Below are positions 11,690 to 21,980 of a DNA stretch of 64,000 nucleotides, one piece after another (positions within the stretch are counted from its first letter, which is position 1; every line of letters begins with the position of its first letter). Source of the stretch: Podospora comata (Eukaryota; Ascomycota; Sordariomycetes; Sordariales; Podosporaceae); assembly GCA_017354895.1 (NCBI GenBank), contig CP071493.1:2170001-2234000 (forward strand), given 5' to 3'. The notes beneath the pieces are model-generated. The model searched no databases, was not told where the DNA came from, and worked only from the letters and a program-made list of their open reading frames with translations. A program made the position numbers and the translations under genes.

Positions 11690-12369
11690 ATGACCCGTCT
11701 TTTGACTGTTTTCTTGTCTGCCCTTGCCGCCCTGGGCTGTGTCTCAGCACAGGCGTCCCCAAACGCGCAAACTGCGGTCGACAAGACTCGCGAATACTTC
11801 AACGAAGCTCTTGCTCTCCGAGCTCAGACTGATGAAATCGGTACTCTCAGCTGTGTTCAGTACAACTTGAACATGGGGCCCTACACCAAGATTGTGCCCA
11901 CTTTGGAAAGGATCAAGGGAATATTCGATGCCTACAAGCAAATTGTCAACTTTCAGCCTCCACTGGACCTCAGTATTCCGGAAGAGGCCGCCGCAGGCAA
12001 CAGTATTGTATACTTCCTGGGTGCGGCAACCATCGAAATTGGTGGAGCCTTCGACAGAATGACCAAGACGGGGACAGCTAATCTCTGCAATCTGCCGACG
12101 CTGGGAACTAAGATCAAGAAGGCTTTGCAGGATGTGAAGGCGGTTTCCAGGGTAAGCTGTTTTACCCTCGTCCCATTATTTTCCTCAGTGTTTTTGGGAA
12201 GTGTGGACAATGTGCTGACAGGTGTTCCTCAACTTTTATGTAGCCGTTTTACTTGTCCCTTGCGACTTTTCATCTTGCTGAAGCACAGTATATCGGAGGA
12301 TCATTGTTCTCTTTCGAGAGCAACATTGAGGCAGCCATCCAGGTTTATTCAAGCCCTATTCCAGTTTGA
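11690..12369 (+). CDS. Small secreted protein, array unit 3 (intact)
   Basis: Two exons (11690-12151 and 12244-12369) encode 195 residues. Residues 1-20 are a signal peptide (MTRLLTVFLSALAALG then CVSA). The mature protein is predicted helical, with cysteines at 55 (GTLSC) and 133 (NLC), the GPYTKIVP motif near 63-70 and a C-terminal helix from exon 2 starting PFYLSLATF. The intron is phase 0 with a GTAAGC donor and a GTAG acceptor. The role is unknown; architecture (signal peptide, helical bundle, about 170 mature residues) resembles HsbA-type secreted proteins, though the two conserved cysteines are not typical of them. Secretion at the cell surface is inferred from the signal peptide and absence of membrane segments. 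Confidence 0.8.
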
Positions 12370-12699
12370 TCGATAATTGTATGGGCGCGGAAAAACATAT
12401 AGGGTGGTGGGGGGTGACAGGCGGGACACGAGACTTTAGGCTGTTGGACCTTTCGTTGCAGTTTTCGTTTCATATAAATTGCCTTCAAGGGGCCATTACC
12501 TGATAATATCTTGACAAATTGCCCAATCACGTTGTAGGTCTCTTTTTGCTTGCGGATTAAGACAATCACCCAAGTTAAGGTACCTATCCGACACAGCAGG
12601 TTGATGTCCGTGTCATTCCAACACATTAGATCGAATTCAGGGCCGAATCCGACCTCTTAGCACGCAAATAGACTTGTGATAGTGACGGTGGCAAAATCA
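12370..12699. other. Spacer between units 3 and 4
   Basis: About 330 bases, AT-richer, no gene seen. Confidence 0.4.
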
Positions 12700-13200
12700 G
12701 TGGTGTTGGTCTCTGTACCAGGAATCATGGCTGGGGACTGGCCTTGCTCTAGGGTAGTCATTGAAGGGATTTCAAATGGGCTTCAATCTGTGTTACCCCA
12801 GGCAGTACTTTCGCTCCGAAGTGTCTTTCATGGTGCGATAACTGCCAGGTACCCAGAATTCGGGCCGAAAATCGAAGGGCGTCAGCCACTCAATAAGACT
12901 GACCGGGCGGCTATGACCGCTGAGCTATCTTGACTTATATTGGCAGAGCAACTCTCCAAGTGAACGACGCTTTGGATGCCATGATCGAGCTAGGAGGCTT
13001 GATTAATCTCTGTTCTGTTGCCCCAAATCTTGAAAAGGGGATGAGTGATGTCTTGAGGGACGTTCAGATCTACGTTTCGATGAGTCTTCACAGATACTTC
13101 TGCGCACCATTGAGAAATCCACAGAGAACCCCAGCTGGACATGAAAGGTTCCTGCGGTCTTGCAGCCAACATCATCGAGGATGTTGATATTTTCTTGTTG
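12700..13200 (+). pseudogene. Secreted-protein family, unit 4 (degraded)
   Basis: Only the second half of exon 1 is clearly readable: YIGRATLQVNDALDAMIELG, then INLCSVAPNLEKGMSDVLRD, which align with the family's GAATIEIGGAFDRM and NLCNLP region. Upstream family sequence is faint and shifted in frame, and no signal peptide remains. Downstream, a GLAANIIEDVDIF stretch may be a trace of exon 2. The copy is clearly non-functional. Confidence 0.55.
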
Positions 13201-13945
13201 TATAGGGCCTCATAATGGTACAATAAACCGGTGGCTGACCTCCCGACGGCAAAGGGGGGTGATAAAGACGCATGGATACTGACTGGTTTTAGAACACAAA
13301 ACTGTCCTGAATTTCATGTTATTTCGCTAGTAATGTCTAAGCCGGTAATGCTGTATAAACCTCTTCTGTCAATGACATCTACATGCCTACTTTCGTGCCG
13401 AAACAACTCACAGCCGGCTTTTTCTCGCTTAAGTGAGTCGGTGGCGGCTTTTGTGATACTTGATTACGAGTGATCTATTAGTCTGTTGAACAATCGCCTC
13501 TTCGCGAGAGAAGTAGAGTTCGATTTACGGAAGTTGAGACCAGAATTGAAAAGCGGAAAGAAGGATCATTGTGCGTGGGAGAAGTGTCACGGCTGCTGAA
13601 TGCTTGGATTCCCACCACATTGCACCTTCCACTTGAGATAAGCAGCCACTTGATCATAGAGATCAAGACTGCACAGATGATTGGTCTTGATTATGACTTG
13701 TGTGGCTTACTTGGTGTTGCACCATGGATTTGGAGTGATGATATCGGAAGTGGGAAGTTTCGGATGAGGGCAGGAGCTTCAACTACCTTTTTGCAGAACG
13801 GATATCTTGCTGCCGACATCGAAAGAAACTTCTATGAAGAACCGTCACCATTCAACATAAGCAGGTAGCTTAGTACAGTCAACTTATCAGGTTTCCTGCG
13901 AAACATCAGTCGTCAAATCTTTCAAATTGCTGTATACAAACAAAA
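13201..13945. other. Spacer between units 4 and 5
   Basis: A 99-residue open frame (13569-13868) exists but resembles nothing I know and has no start context or splice support. Otherwise empty. Confidence 0.35.
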
Positions 13946-14631
13946 ATGGCCCGCCTCATGTTGCTACTGCTTTCAGCTATTGCCGCTGTGGGAATCTCCG
14001 CACAGTCAATGGCCGATGCAGAGTACGTTCTGGACAGCACTGATTCATACACAGGGTTGCTTCTGTTCGCCTCAGAGACGAAGCCCGGAGCATCGACAGT
14101 TTGAGCTGTGTTCTATATCGTCTCAACATGGGCGCCTACGCTAAGATCGTCCCTATCCTGAACGAGCTTGCCGATGATTTCGCCGAAGAAGGTGTCGAGA
14201 TCAGCAAATTCAAGCCGGCGCTCGATCCAGAGGACCCAACCAACGTGACAACGGGCAACGATATTGAGAACAACGTCGGCAGAGCAACCAACGCATTGCG
14301 TGATGCATTTCAAGCGATTGCTAATGGTGGTGGGGCCATCAACCTGTGCGAGGTAGCCCCTCCTATTGGTAAAGACATTAGTACAGCATTGAAGGAGTTG
14401 AAGCAGGCTGCTGTTATGAGTTTTAAATTCCCCGCTGTCTTTGGTGTCTACATGTAGCACCTTACCATGGAGATTACTGACTCTTGCTTTAAACCTTCAT
14501 CTTAGACATATTACTTTGCCATCATTAACTACAACCCCATTGGACAATCAGGTCTACAACGGGCATACCTTTCATTCAATTCCGGCATTGATGCTGCAAT
14601 CGAGGCATCCGACGGTCTTATAGAATTCTAG
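13946..14631 (+). pseudogene. Secreted-protein family, unit 5 (probable frame break)
   Basis: ATG 13946 opens a good signal peptide (MARLMLLLLSAIAAVGISA) continuing into family sequence (AEYVLDSTDSYTG), after which the family frame is displaced and continues as VRLRDEARSIDSLSCVLYRL to the end of exon 1 at 14412. Exon 2 (14506-14631) starts TYYFAII and ends GLIEF. The donor is GTTATG, a weak form. A 41-nt GT-AG segment (14018 region) would restore the frame, but it would remove residues that all other copies keep as coding and is unusually short for an intron. I therefore favour a single frame break; the copy is otherwise very well preserved. Confidence 0.6.
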
Positions 14632-15767
14632 CAGGAAAGGAGCCAGGCAATGCCGATACTGACCTGTGGGGAGGAGGTGGTCAGCCGGTGCATGTTGACA
14701 TTGAGAGGCTGTATCGTCCTGGTTCCCACAGTGCCTAGTGCTTGTTGGGTTCGATATATACAGACAATCTTCCAACTTATCTTTTAAAAAACCAATTTGC
14801 AAGCTCTTATTTGAGAGGCCCTATTGAAATCTAATCTTACGCGGTGGGTTAGCTGGTTTTATTCTTGATACGTCATAACAATACACCGAAACCTCTCGTG
14901 ATGTAAATGGTCCCAGTCACCGTACCTAGGTATCTTGCATATCGACGTATGTAGAATAGCGTTAGTCTATCCATAATTCTCCTGGGCGTCATTTTTTCTT
15001 TTTGGATGAGGGCAAGAAAGATAGCCAGGCGAATACGAAGTACCTATGAGAACAGTATCATAGGCGATTGTTGAAAAAACGCAACACATCACAACCCTCA
15101 CTTAGCTAATGCCAGATGATGCAATCAGAGTCAGAGCTCTCCCTGGATGTAAGCACCTAATGCAGTCGGGCGAAGTACGAGACTAGGCTTGGTTTGGGCT
15201 GAATTTGTCTAACGCACCTGCAAATCCTTGACCTTACCATTGTCCTGGGAATCTTGATTCCCACAGGGTAAGATGGCCTTGGGTCCTGAAGTTCCAAGTC
15301 CCATCCTTGATTTCGGGTAAGGGACGTCCGAATGGAGTTACATGTAAGTAAGGCAATCTACATGCACAAAATTTATACTGCTTCCTACAATCAAGTTCAA
15401 CAACCGGGTGTGGTGAGTCCCATTTGGATGAACGTCGAGATGTCTTGCCGAGAAAAATGGCGAACATGACCAAAGCTTCTCACACCCCTCCACCCCCTCT
15501 CGAAAACTGATTTGCAGCTTCAATTCCGATCGTGAAGATCTGGGGCGTCTTCGGTCCCCAGAGGCGTCGGAAACGAGAAGTCTCGGATGATACCTCTTGT
15601 ATCACCTTACGTGACTGATGGATAACCAGACGCCCGATGGATCTCGAAGATGGCCAACAATAAATACCTGGACTCACCTGTTTCTATGCCTTCTTCTTTT
15701 GTCAGTAGGGTATTCTTAAACCAGCACGCCGTGCGTTTTTTTTTTTCTCACATCAAAAAACCTCAAG
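14632..15767. other. Spacer between units 5 and 6
   Basis: About 1.1 kb with only short frames. One TACCTAGG/CCTAGGTA palindrome lies at 14923-14932. No gene supported. Confidence 0.45.
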
Positions 15768-16443
15768 ATGGTTCAATTTTCAACCCTTTTGATCTCCGCC
15801 ATCACCGCTGTAGGCGTCTCAGCACAGGCACCACCCGAAGCCCAAGACACCATCACAAGGGTCTACAATTACTGGACTGATGCACTAGAGCTCCGAAGAG
15901 AAGTGGGGCAGGTCAATGACCTCAGTTGTCTCCTGTACACTCTCTTCGGGACGGGACCATTAGCAAAAGTCATTCCTATTCTGGATCGAGTTACGGCAAA
16001 CTTTCTGGAGACTTCGCGGGCCGTCGTCACCCTTGAACCACTCAATGCCATCATTGCGGCCGAGGAAGAGGCTGGAAACGAGATTGATGGCTACGTGGCC
16101 AAAGGGACCATCGAGATCACCGGGGCGTTCAGCAGATTATCTACAGCGAGTACCGTCAACCCGTGCACTATACCGGGCCTTGGGTCTGCAACCCTCACGG
16201 CTTTGAGGAATCTGAAAGTGGAGTCTCAGGTATTTTTCCACTCTCACTTCCCGTCCCTCCTCTCTTCCTGATTTTTGGTAGCTGTCTGTTTCATGCTAAC
16301 TCTCGAAATCCTTTTAGCCATTCTACTACGAAGTTCGAAATTATGTCCCTGCCCGGGCAGTCGAGATCGAACGTAATCTGGTCCTCTTCATGAATTCTAT
16401 TGATGCCGTCATCGCAGAATTCGGAAGTGTCATTGACACCTGA
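15768..16443 (+). CDS. Small secreted protein, array unit 6 (intact)
   Basis: Two exons (15768-16229 and 16318-16443), the same sizes as in unit 3, encode 195 residues. A signal peptide (MVQFSTLLISAITAVGVSA) is followed by a helical mature protein with cysteines at 54 (DLSC) and 133 (NPC), aligning one-for-one with unit 3. The GTGPLAKVIPILDRV segment and the exon 2 start PFYYEVRNYV are family hallmarks. Sequence identity to unit 3 is modest outside these motifs, so the two intact copies have diverged for some time while keeping gene structure, which suggests that both have been selected. Function unknown. Confidence 0.8.
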
Positions 16444-16894
16444 TGTGCAAAACATGTTATATGTGGCCTGGAGTATAACCGGTTTGCTTTTCATTCAATT
16501 CTGGTCTTTTGGATGTCCATATTTCTTTATCTAGAAATTGGATTATTTTGTCGGATGAAATTCGTTACCATCTGACATGTGGGTGTTGTCATTTTTCCGG
16601 TTTCCTTCTCATCACAGTTGTGGGATGTCTTGTATTAAAAGGGATGCACAAAGATTATTTAAATAAGTAGCTATATACAAGAAAACACCTTCATTTAAAG
16701 CACTCCCAAGTGTGCTTTCATCTTCTGCCCCCGACATTCGAGTCTGCTCTTTCATTCTTGACATCAACTGGAGCTCGATCATGCAAGGAGCAATCTTCTC
16801 TCATCTGCCCACACCCCCTGAGGGAATACTGTTAGTAGCCCCCCAAATTTAGTATGGCAAATCCGGCCTCTCGACTACCGCTCTTAGCAGAAGC
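16444..16894. other. No gene seen
   Basis: About 450 bases of AT-rich sequence downstream of unit 6 without a supportable frame. Confidence 0.4.
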
Positions 16895-17175
16895 TCAGTA
16901 TGCATGCGTCTTGTGCTCCTTCCACAGAAACCAGTTTACCTCCATGGTCGCCTGCTTCTCAATGCTGTTGTAGACAGTCACGTCTCCTCGGCCTCGTCCC
17001 AAGTAATTGCCTTTGTAAAACTGCCCAGTCAGGAAAACTGAATTGGTGCTGCTTTCAGGTTGCCACTTGGGTGCACCTGACACACGGCGGTCAGGTTGAT
17101 GTCCAAGATGCTGGCCACCTTCCTTCTGCCAAGCATTCCACCTTGCCAACTGTCAAAATTCAACTTGCTGTTGAC
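16895..17175 (-). pseudogene. Relic 3' exon of a small protein
   Basis: On the minus strand an apparent last exon begins after a CACAG acceptor, reads VNSKLNFDSWQGGMLG and then INLTAVCQVHPSGNLK, and continues in a second frame as SVFLTGQFYKGNYLGRGRGD, ending WFLWKEHKTHAY. The two pieces abut without overlap of sense, so one frame break is likely. The composition (glycine and beta-strand-like) looks like a real protein, probably secreted, but no family is recognised and no 5' exon was found. Confidence 0.35.
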
Positions 17176-17955
17176 TGTGATTAATTAACCCACTGAACTA
17201 CCACTGCACCATCCAAACCAAAGGCCACGAGTTCAACCTAACTTAGCTTATGTGATTTATTGCTTGTGCCTGCCTTGAATCGGTAACCATCAATCAAACA
17301 TCCACACAAGACGACGACCCATGCCGATATTTGATGGTTGACTTTTTGATGTATGCAACTGCATGCCTAGCTTCTCATTGGACCTTTGCCCGCATGATAT
17401 GTGCATCTGCAAGGTTGCCCGACATACTGTGGCCCGTTACGATAGGCTACTTGCTACCACCATAAGCTGCGCTGCCACTGGGCAGTGCAGAAAGAGCCTT
17501 ATCTCTCGTCCCACTTTGCCATCTGAAATCGTCGGCCAGCTGAGGAGAACGTACGTAGGAAACCATTCATTCAAAACCTTCATTTTAGAACAAGTCAATT
17601 TTGTTCGTCATTTTCAATGAATAACATTTGTCTGATTGTGGCTATCTCGCATGGTTGTCATTGAGGACCGGTGATAGGCAAAACATGACATTGAAACCAA
17701 AAATGAGAATACTCCAGCCCTGTAAGTAGTTGTGACCTGAAGGATGGCTGGGCTCGGGTACTGATATGCCTCAAGCCCTGGGAGGGAGGGAATGGACAAC
17801 AAGCACATCTAATTTTAGCCCCGAGAGTGTAAGTCAATCTTCTGTCTCATTTGATGCCACTGTCGAGTGTTTGGGTGAGCTAACCAAAACTCCCAGATAA
17901 ATCTTCCCCAGCAGTGTTATGTGTGAGTGCTCCCATATTTTTCCATGATAGCAAC
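17176..17955. other. No gene seen
   Basis: Short frames only. The left edge resembles a tRNA A-box on the minus strand but does not fold into a complete tRNA. Confidence 0.4.
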
Positions 17956-19465
17956 ATGGTGTCTAAACTCCATTCCAGCTTCCTAGACCATAACAACTAC
18001 CCCGACATAGGCTCACGTCGCGACCTAGCTCTAGAGCATTTCCAAGTCCCTGCTTTTGTTGGCACTAAGACCTGTTTTGACCTGAATGGCTTCTTTGGCA
18101 GCCAGGTAACCTATGACGAGACCTCCTCCCAAAAGCGCATGATCGGACTTAGTAACTTGCACCTTCTCTTTTGTTCATTCGTCTTGTTCCCCAGCTAATG
18201 AGCTGTTTAAGCAACATGGTTCCGCGTCCTCATCAAAATGGTCCGAAAAGTCGAGAATGCCCATGACAACCTCCCCGAGTACGCCACCAGTGGCGAGAAA
18301 GGCTACAATTGGTTCGAAACAACTATTTTTACCCGATGGGACTACCCAGACAAGCACCAGGTTTTAATTGTCGACACACCTTCGGACTTTCCTGAGCAAC
18401 TTATTTGCCTTCTTCAAAAAGCGTCACTATCGGGGCAAATCAACTTTCACGATCCCTTGGCAATGCACACCAGTCTCATCGATCAGATAATCGTGTATTC
18501 CGACATCTCTGTCTGGCGGATCCGAGACCCGGTCCGTCAAATGGAGAAGGTGGGTACCTCTTATCAGTAGACGACCATTATATTCTCCCCATGGCTGACA
18601 GTCTGTTTCTCCTGCAGAGTCGCATGCGAACCGGCGCCATCTTCAGTGAGGTCCACGAGATGTCCCGTCACGCCATCCATTCCTCGGAAGTTCTTGAAGC
18701 GACCATTGACACTCTCAAAGACTTGCAAAGATGCCGAATGATGATTCACGACTCTTTCCCATCCCGGCCTCCTCCCATGGCAGCAGCCACTTCTGCTTCC
18801 AGAGAGGCGACAACCCCAACTTACTTGACACAAACTTACAAAGACCAGGCCATCCAATATGCACAGTTCCAAATCTCTCTACTCAAAAACTTGAAACTAC
18901 GGGCCGACAGTAACAGGGAACGACTCAAGAATGAGATCAACACGGTCAGCTGAGCCTTGTTCACATTGGAGGCATATAGCATCAAGAAACTTTCCACTGA
19001 CCAAAAATCCAAACAGGCCTTCAACAACCTCACCATGCAAGACAACTCGGTTCTCAAGAGCATAGCCCTTCTCACCATGGTCTTCCTCCCAGCAACATTC
19101 TTCTCCGTAAGCCCCCTCCCACCCCTTCAAGCTAAAATACGCTTATTAACTAACAAAATCAGTCCCTCTTCAGCACAACCTTTTTCAACTACGGCGATGA
19201 CGGGGAGTGGCAGGTATCGGGGAAAATGTGGATTTATTGGGTTACCACCCTCCCGGCGACGATCCTCATTGTTATTCTTTGGAGGGTGTGGCTCGGAAAC
19301 AGTGATGCTATTGTTGCTGGTTGGAAACGAGTGAAGAAATGGACATTAGAAGATCAGGGGTGGAAGGGGTTGTGGAGGGGGGCTGGGAACACGAAGGAGC
19401 AGATGGTGAAGGAGGAGGGCACGGAGATGGGTCATGTTGTTGGTAAAGATGTTCGTACTTTTTGA
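17956..19465 (+). pseudogene. CorA-like magnesium-transporter family membrane gene, broken
   Basis: Segments of a fungal CorA-like protein are in order: SRRDLALEHFQVPAFVGTKT and FDLNGFFGSQVTYDE (from 17956), MVRKVENAHDNLPEY through WRIRDPVRQMEK (18238-18549), RTGAIFSEVHEMSRHAIHSS onward (18618), a helix with LKSIALLTMVFLPATFFS (to 19106), and the last exon (19163-19465) with the second membrane helix KMWIYWVTTLPATILIVILW. Introns at 18550-18617 and 19107-19162 are well formed. An in-frame TGA lies at 18951-18953 inside the helical stalk, and stops precede the 18217 exon, so the gene is probably dead. The canonical GMN signature is replaced by FNYG, as is common in fungal CorA-like relatives, so metal transport is uncertain. 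Confidence 0.6.
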
Positions 19466-19596
19466 TGTTGAAAGAGTTTCAGCTAGGATTTGGTTAGACA
19501 GATTCTCATAGGAGTGGTTACCTAGGCTGATTAGTATTTCGTGTACCTAGGGGTCCCTTATATGGCAACAATACACCCAGGCATGGTGAGTTCCCC

Positions 19597-20451
19597 TTAC
19601 CACGGAATATCCATCTTCTCCAACGTATCCTCTATCAACCTATACCGGCATGCCTTTTCATTCGTCAGAAGCTTCTGCCAGTTCCTCTTGTCCAGATCCT
19701 GAATATTCGCCGCCATAATCTCCCCGACCGTAACCTTCCCATGGTTCCCCACAGCCTCCTCAGGCACCTCCCTCTGCCCCTTCTCCCCCCCAAACGTCTC
19801 GATCAAATTCTCATTAACGGGGTCACTAAACCCGTACTTTTGCGCCTCCTTACAATACGCCCTCGGCACCTCCACCCCCTCGGACACCCCCGTCTTCACC
19901 ACACCCGTCACGGGGTTGTACAACACAATATAAGCGTAATCCACCGGCTCCTTGATAGCGCCCTCCCCAGGTCTAGCAGGGGGCCAACCAGGCCTAATAA
20001 TAAAGCTCTCGATAGCCGCGTAGATGATGGTCGTGATACGGCGCTTGACAACTAACTCGATTATCTGAGGACTTACTCGGTTCAGGATCATGCCATGGTC
20101 AATCCTGTTGAACGCCCCGGTTATTCCCGCTTCGTTATAGGGCTGCTCACCCACGCCTGAGGACGCGCCCTCGAAGCCAAGGCAGTAGATTTCCGTGTTA
20201 TTTGGGAGACGCTTCCGGAGCTGGGTTTCCAAGACCTGGCCTTTGTCGGCGTTCATGGTTGGGATGAGGAGCAGGACGCGTTTTTCTGGAGTATTGTCTT
20301 GGTGGAGCTCGTAGCTGAGTGGGAGGAGTTCATTGTGCGGCTCTGGGAGCTGGGGAGGTGGGTAGACTTTGAGAGGGGGGATTTGCGCTCTCTTGGGGAG
20401 ATAACTTTTAGAGTAGTTGGGGAGGTTGGGTGTTGTAGATGTAGAGGTCAT
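19597..20451 (-). CDS. DUF84 / YjjX-type non-canonical purine NTP phosphatase-like protein
   Basis: An intronless 284-residue frame. After a proline-rich N-terminal extension of about 55 residues, the core starts at RVLLLIPTMNADKGQVLETQ, followed by a SGVGEQPYNE motif and GAFNRI. These match the SGVxxQPxxxxETxxGAxNR pattern of the inosine/xanthosine triphosphatase family (DUF84, E. coli YjjX). Further on are an AAIESFI strand equivalent to the family's GIEGG, then SEGVEVPRAYC matching its FELP loop. The family hydrolyses ITP/XTP to clean the nucleotide pool. Substitutions such as AIES for GIEGG make activity uncertain, so only the fold is assigned with confidence. Confidence 0.6.
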   Translation of the reverse strand: MTSTSTTPNLPNYSKSYLPKRAQIPPLKVYPPPQLPEPHNELLPLSYELHQDNTPEKRVLLLIPTMNADKGQVLETQLRKRLPNNTEIYCLGFEGASSGVGEQPYNEAGITGAFNRIDHGMILNRVSPQIIELVVKRRITTIIYAAIESFIIRPGWPPARPGEGAIKEPVDYAYIVLYNPVTGVVKTGVSEGVEVPRAYCKEAQKYGFSDPVNENLIETFGGEKGQREVPEEAVGNHGKVTVGEIMAANIQDLDKRNWQKLLTNEKACRYRLIEDTLEKMDIPW

Positions 20452-21299
20452 TATTTTGGTCGTTGTATGTCAACCTGATGGGTATCTAGAGGCAGTTTAT
20501 TTTCTGTGTGGGAGTCGAGGGAAAAGTTGAGGGTTTTGAGATAGAAATATTCGAAAACAGCCCTAGGTAATCAGTCATACAAAAAGTTGAACAGATGCTG
20601 CTGTCACACGCAAATGGAGGTCAGGAGGTCGAACAAACTGTATAAGCTCACCATTCCTGGCATACCTCTCATCTGTATCAGATGACAGCCAAAAAAAAAC
20701 TCCCAACTGCTCATTTGAAATTTGTGGTCTTTTGCAGAGGTGGCTAAGGTGGGCAGTGCCCTAAGGTTGATCACAAGGCAGCAAGGCATAACTACCATAC
20801 AAAGTGTTTGCTCTTTCTTTGGCTTGTAGCATGTGGAACTAGCGAGTGGGGGGGAATACTTAATTAAGTAACCAACTAGGTACCATCTGACTTACAAAAG
20901 TCACTTCGGTCTTCATGTTGGAGACGTTTTGCAGCATGTGGTAGCTATCATCGGGATTTTCAATTGGATGAGTCGTCGGATTGCTGATAAGGCGAGCACC
21001 TAACGGGTGGTATTGGGAATCTTTCAAAACTTTTCCGAGTCAAAGTCAGCAAAGAAAAGCCGTGACTTGTTGGCATATTCATCCCTTATCAGCTGGCATG
21101 ACCTTACTCAGGACCAACAGAAAGAACAGCAGCATGTGCCTCAACCATTCAGAATACTGATTCTTTCATTTTGACTGTTTATCGATCTCGAACTCATCGC
21201 ACCCCGGTTTCTATGTACCCCTACCGCATAAAGCCTCCACCGTCTACGACCAGATGTATGCAAAATGTCCAATTTCTCCTCGTTCCAACCTGCCATAAT
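20452..21299. other. No gene seen
   Basis: About 850 bases between two minus-strand genes; contains a CCTAGGTA motif at 20562-20569 and the promoter of the DUF84-like gene. Confidence 0.45.
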
Positions 21300-21980
21300 T
21301 CAAGGAGTCGCAGCAACCGGCGCCTTCTTGATGTTGGCGCAAGCAACCCTCGCCGAACTCTTATCATGGAAAACAACCGCACGATTACCAATATACCCAA
21401 GCTGGATGATGTTGGTGGCAGTGTATGGATCATGGAATCTGCACCACCATAATCAGTATGTCAATTTCCACTCGGCGAGCCTGATTGAACACTTACTCCT
21501 TCTGAATATGGCCCCCAGCAACCTTGCCATACTTCCCAGACAGATCGCCGACCTCGCAAGTCGCAGGCAGCGAAGCCTCACAAGGCGGTTCCTGGCCACG
21601 CACGTATGAGTCGAGATGAGCGCCCGTATCGGCGCATGTGCCGTTTTCGGGAACAGCGCGGACGTGGATGTGGTAGTCTAGATCTCATCAGTGCCTGTTA
21701 TCACTTGTCGTTCAGGAGCAACAAGCATACTGTAAGGTCCGTTCTCCTCTGGCAAGCCGGTAATATCAATGGTGTAGTTGATGCCGATCTGGGCAGCGAC
21801 AGCCTTGAAGGTACCCTTGACGGTTTCCGAGTCGAACTCGGCGATCCAAACCTCACCAATGACGGGGTTGTTCCTCACCGGCCGAGCATCACCCAGCTTG
21901 CCAGTCGTGACGTTGTTGGAAGCCTGGGCCGCTGCCAGCGTGCCGACAGCCAGGAGGCTCAAAACAGAAGACAGCTGCAT
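21300..21980 (-). CDS. Secreted copper-only superoxide dismutase
   Basis: Three exons (21731-21980, 21497-21677, 21300-21438) encode 189 residues with a signal peptide (MQLSSVLSLLAVGTLAAAQA). The Cu/Zn SOD fold is recognisable, and all four copper ligands are present: H86 and H88 in YHIHVR, H104 in GAHLD and H168 in VVFHDK. D127 in EVGDLSGKYG is kept, but the two other zinc histidines have no counterpart between 104 and 127. The electrostatic loop is also missing: only five residues separate H168 from the active-site arginine (R174, in SSARVACANI). This is the pattern of the fungal copper-only SODs such as Candida Sod5, which remove superoxide outside the cell. No GPI tail is seen, so it is probably free or cell-wall-trapped. 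The ATG at 21980 was chosen because it starts the signal peptide. Confidence 0.82.

Larger units (their letters stand above)
9646..16443 (+). repeat. Tandem array of six paralogous small secreted-protein genes
   Basis: Six homologous units lie head-to-tail on the plus strand, beginning near 9646, 10809, 11690, 12700, 13946 and 15768. Where whole, each has a long first exon (462 nt), a short phase-0 intron and a 126-nt second exon. Shared features are a signal peptide, a cysteine in an LSC motif, a GPxxKxxP motif, an N-x-C motif near residue 133 and a second exon beginning xFY. Units 3 and 6 are intact; units 1, 2, 4 and 5 are broken. The pattern is repeated gene duplication followed by decay. 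Confidence 0.85.

Noticed and set aside
17160-17240. tRNA-like A-box on the minus strand
   Set aside because: GTGGTAGTTCAGTGG resembles an A-box, but no B-box at proper spacing and no cloverleaf could be drawn.
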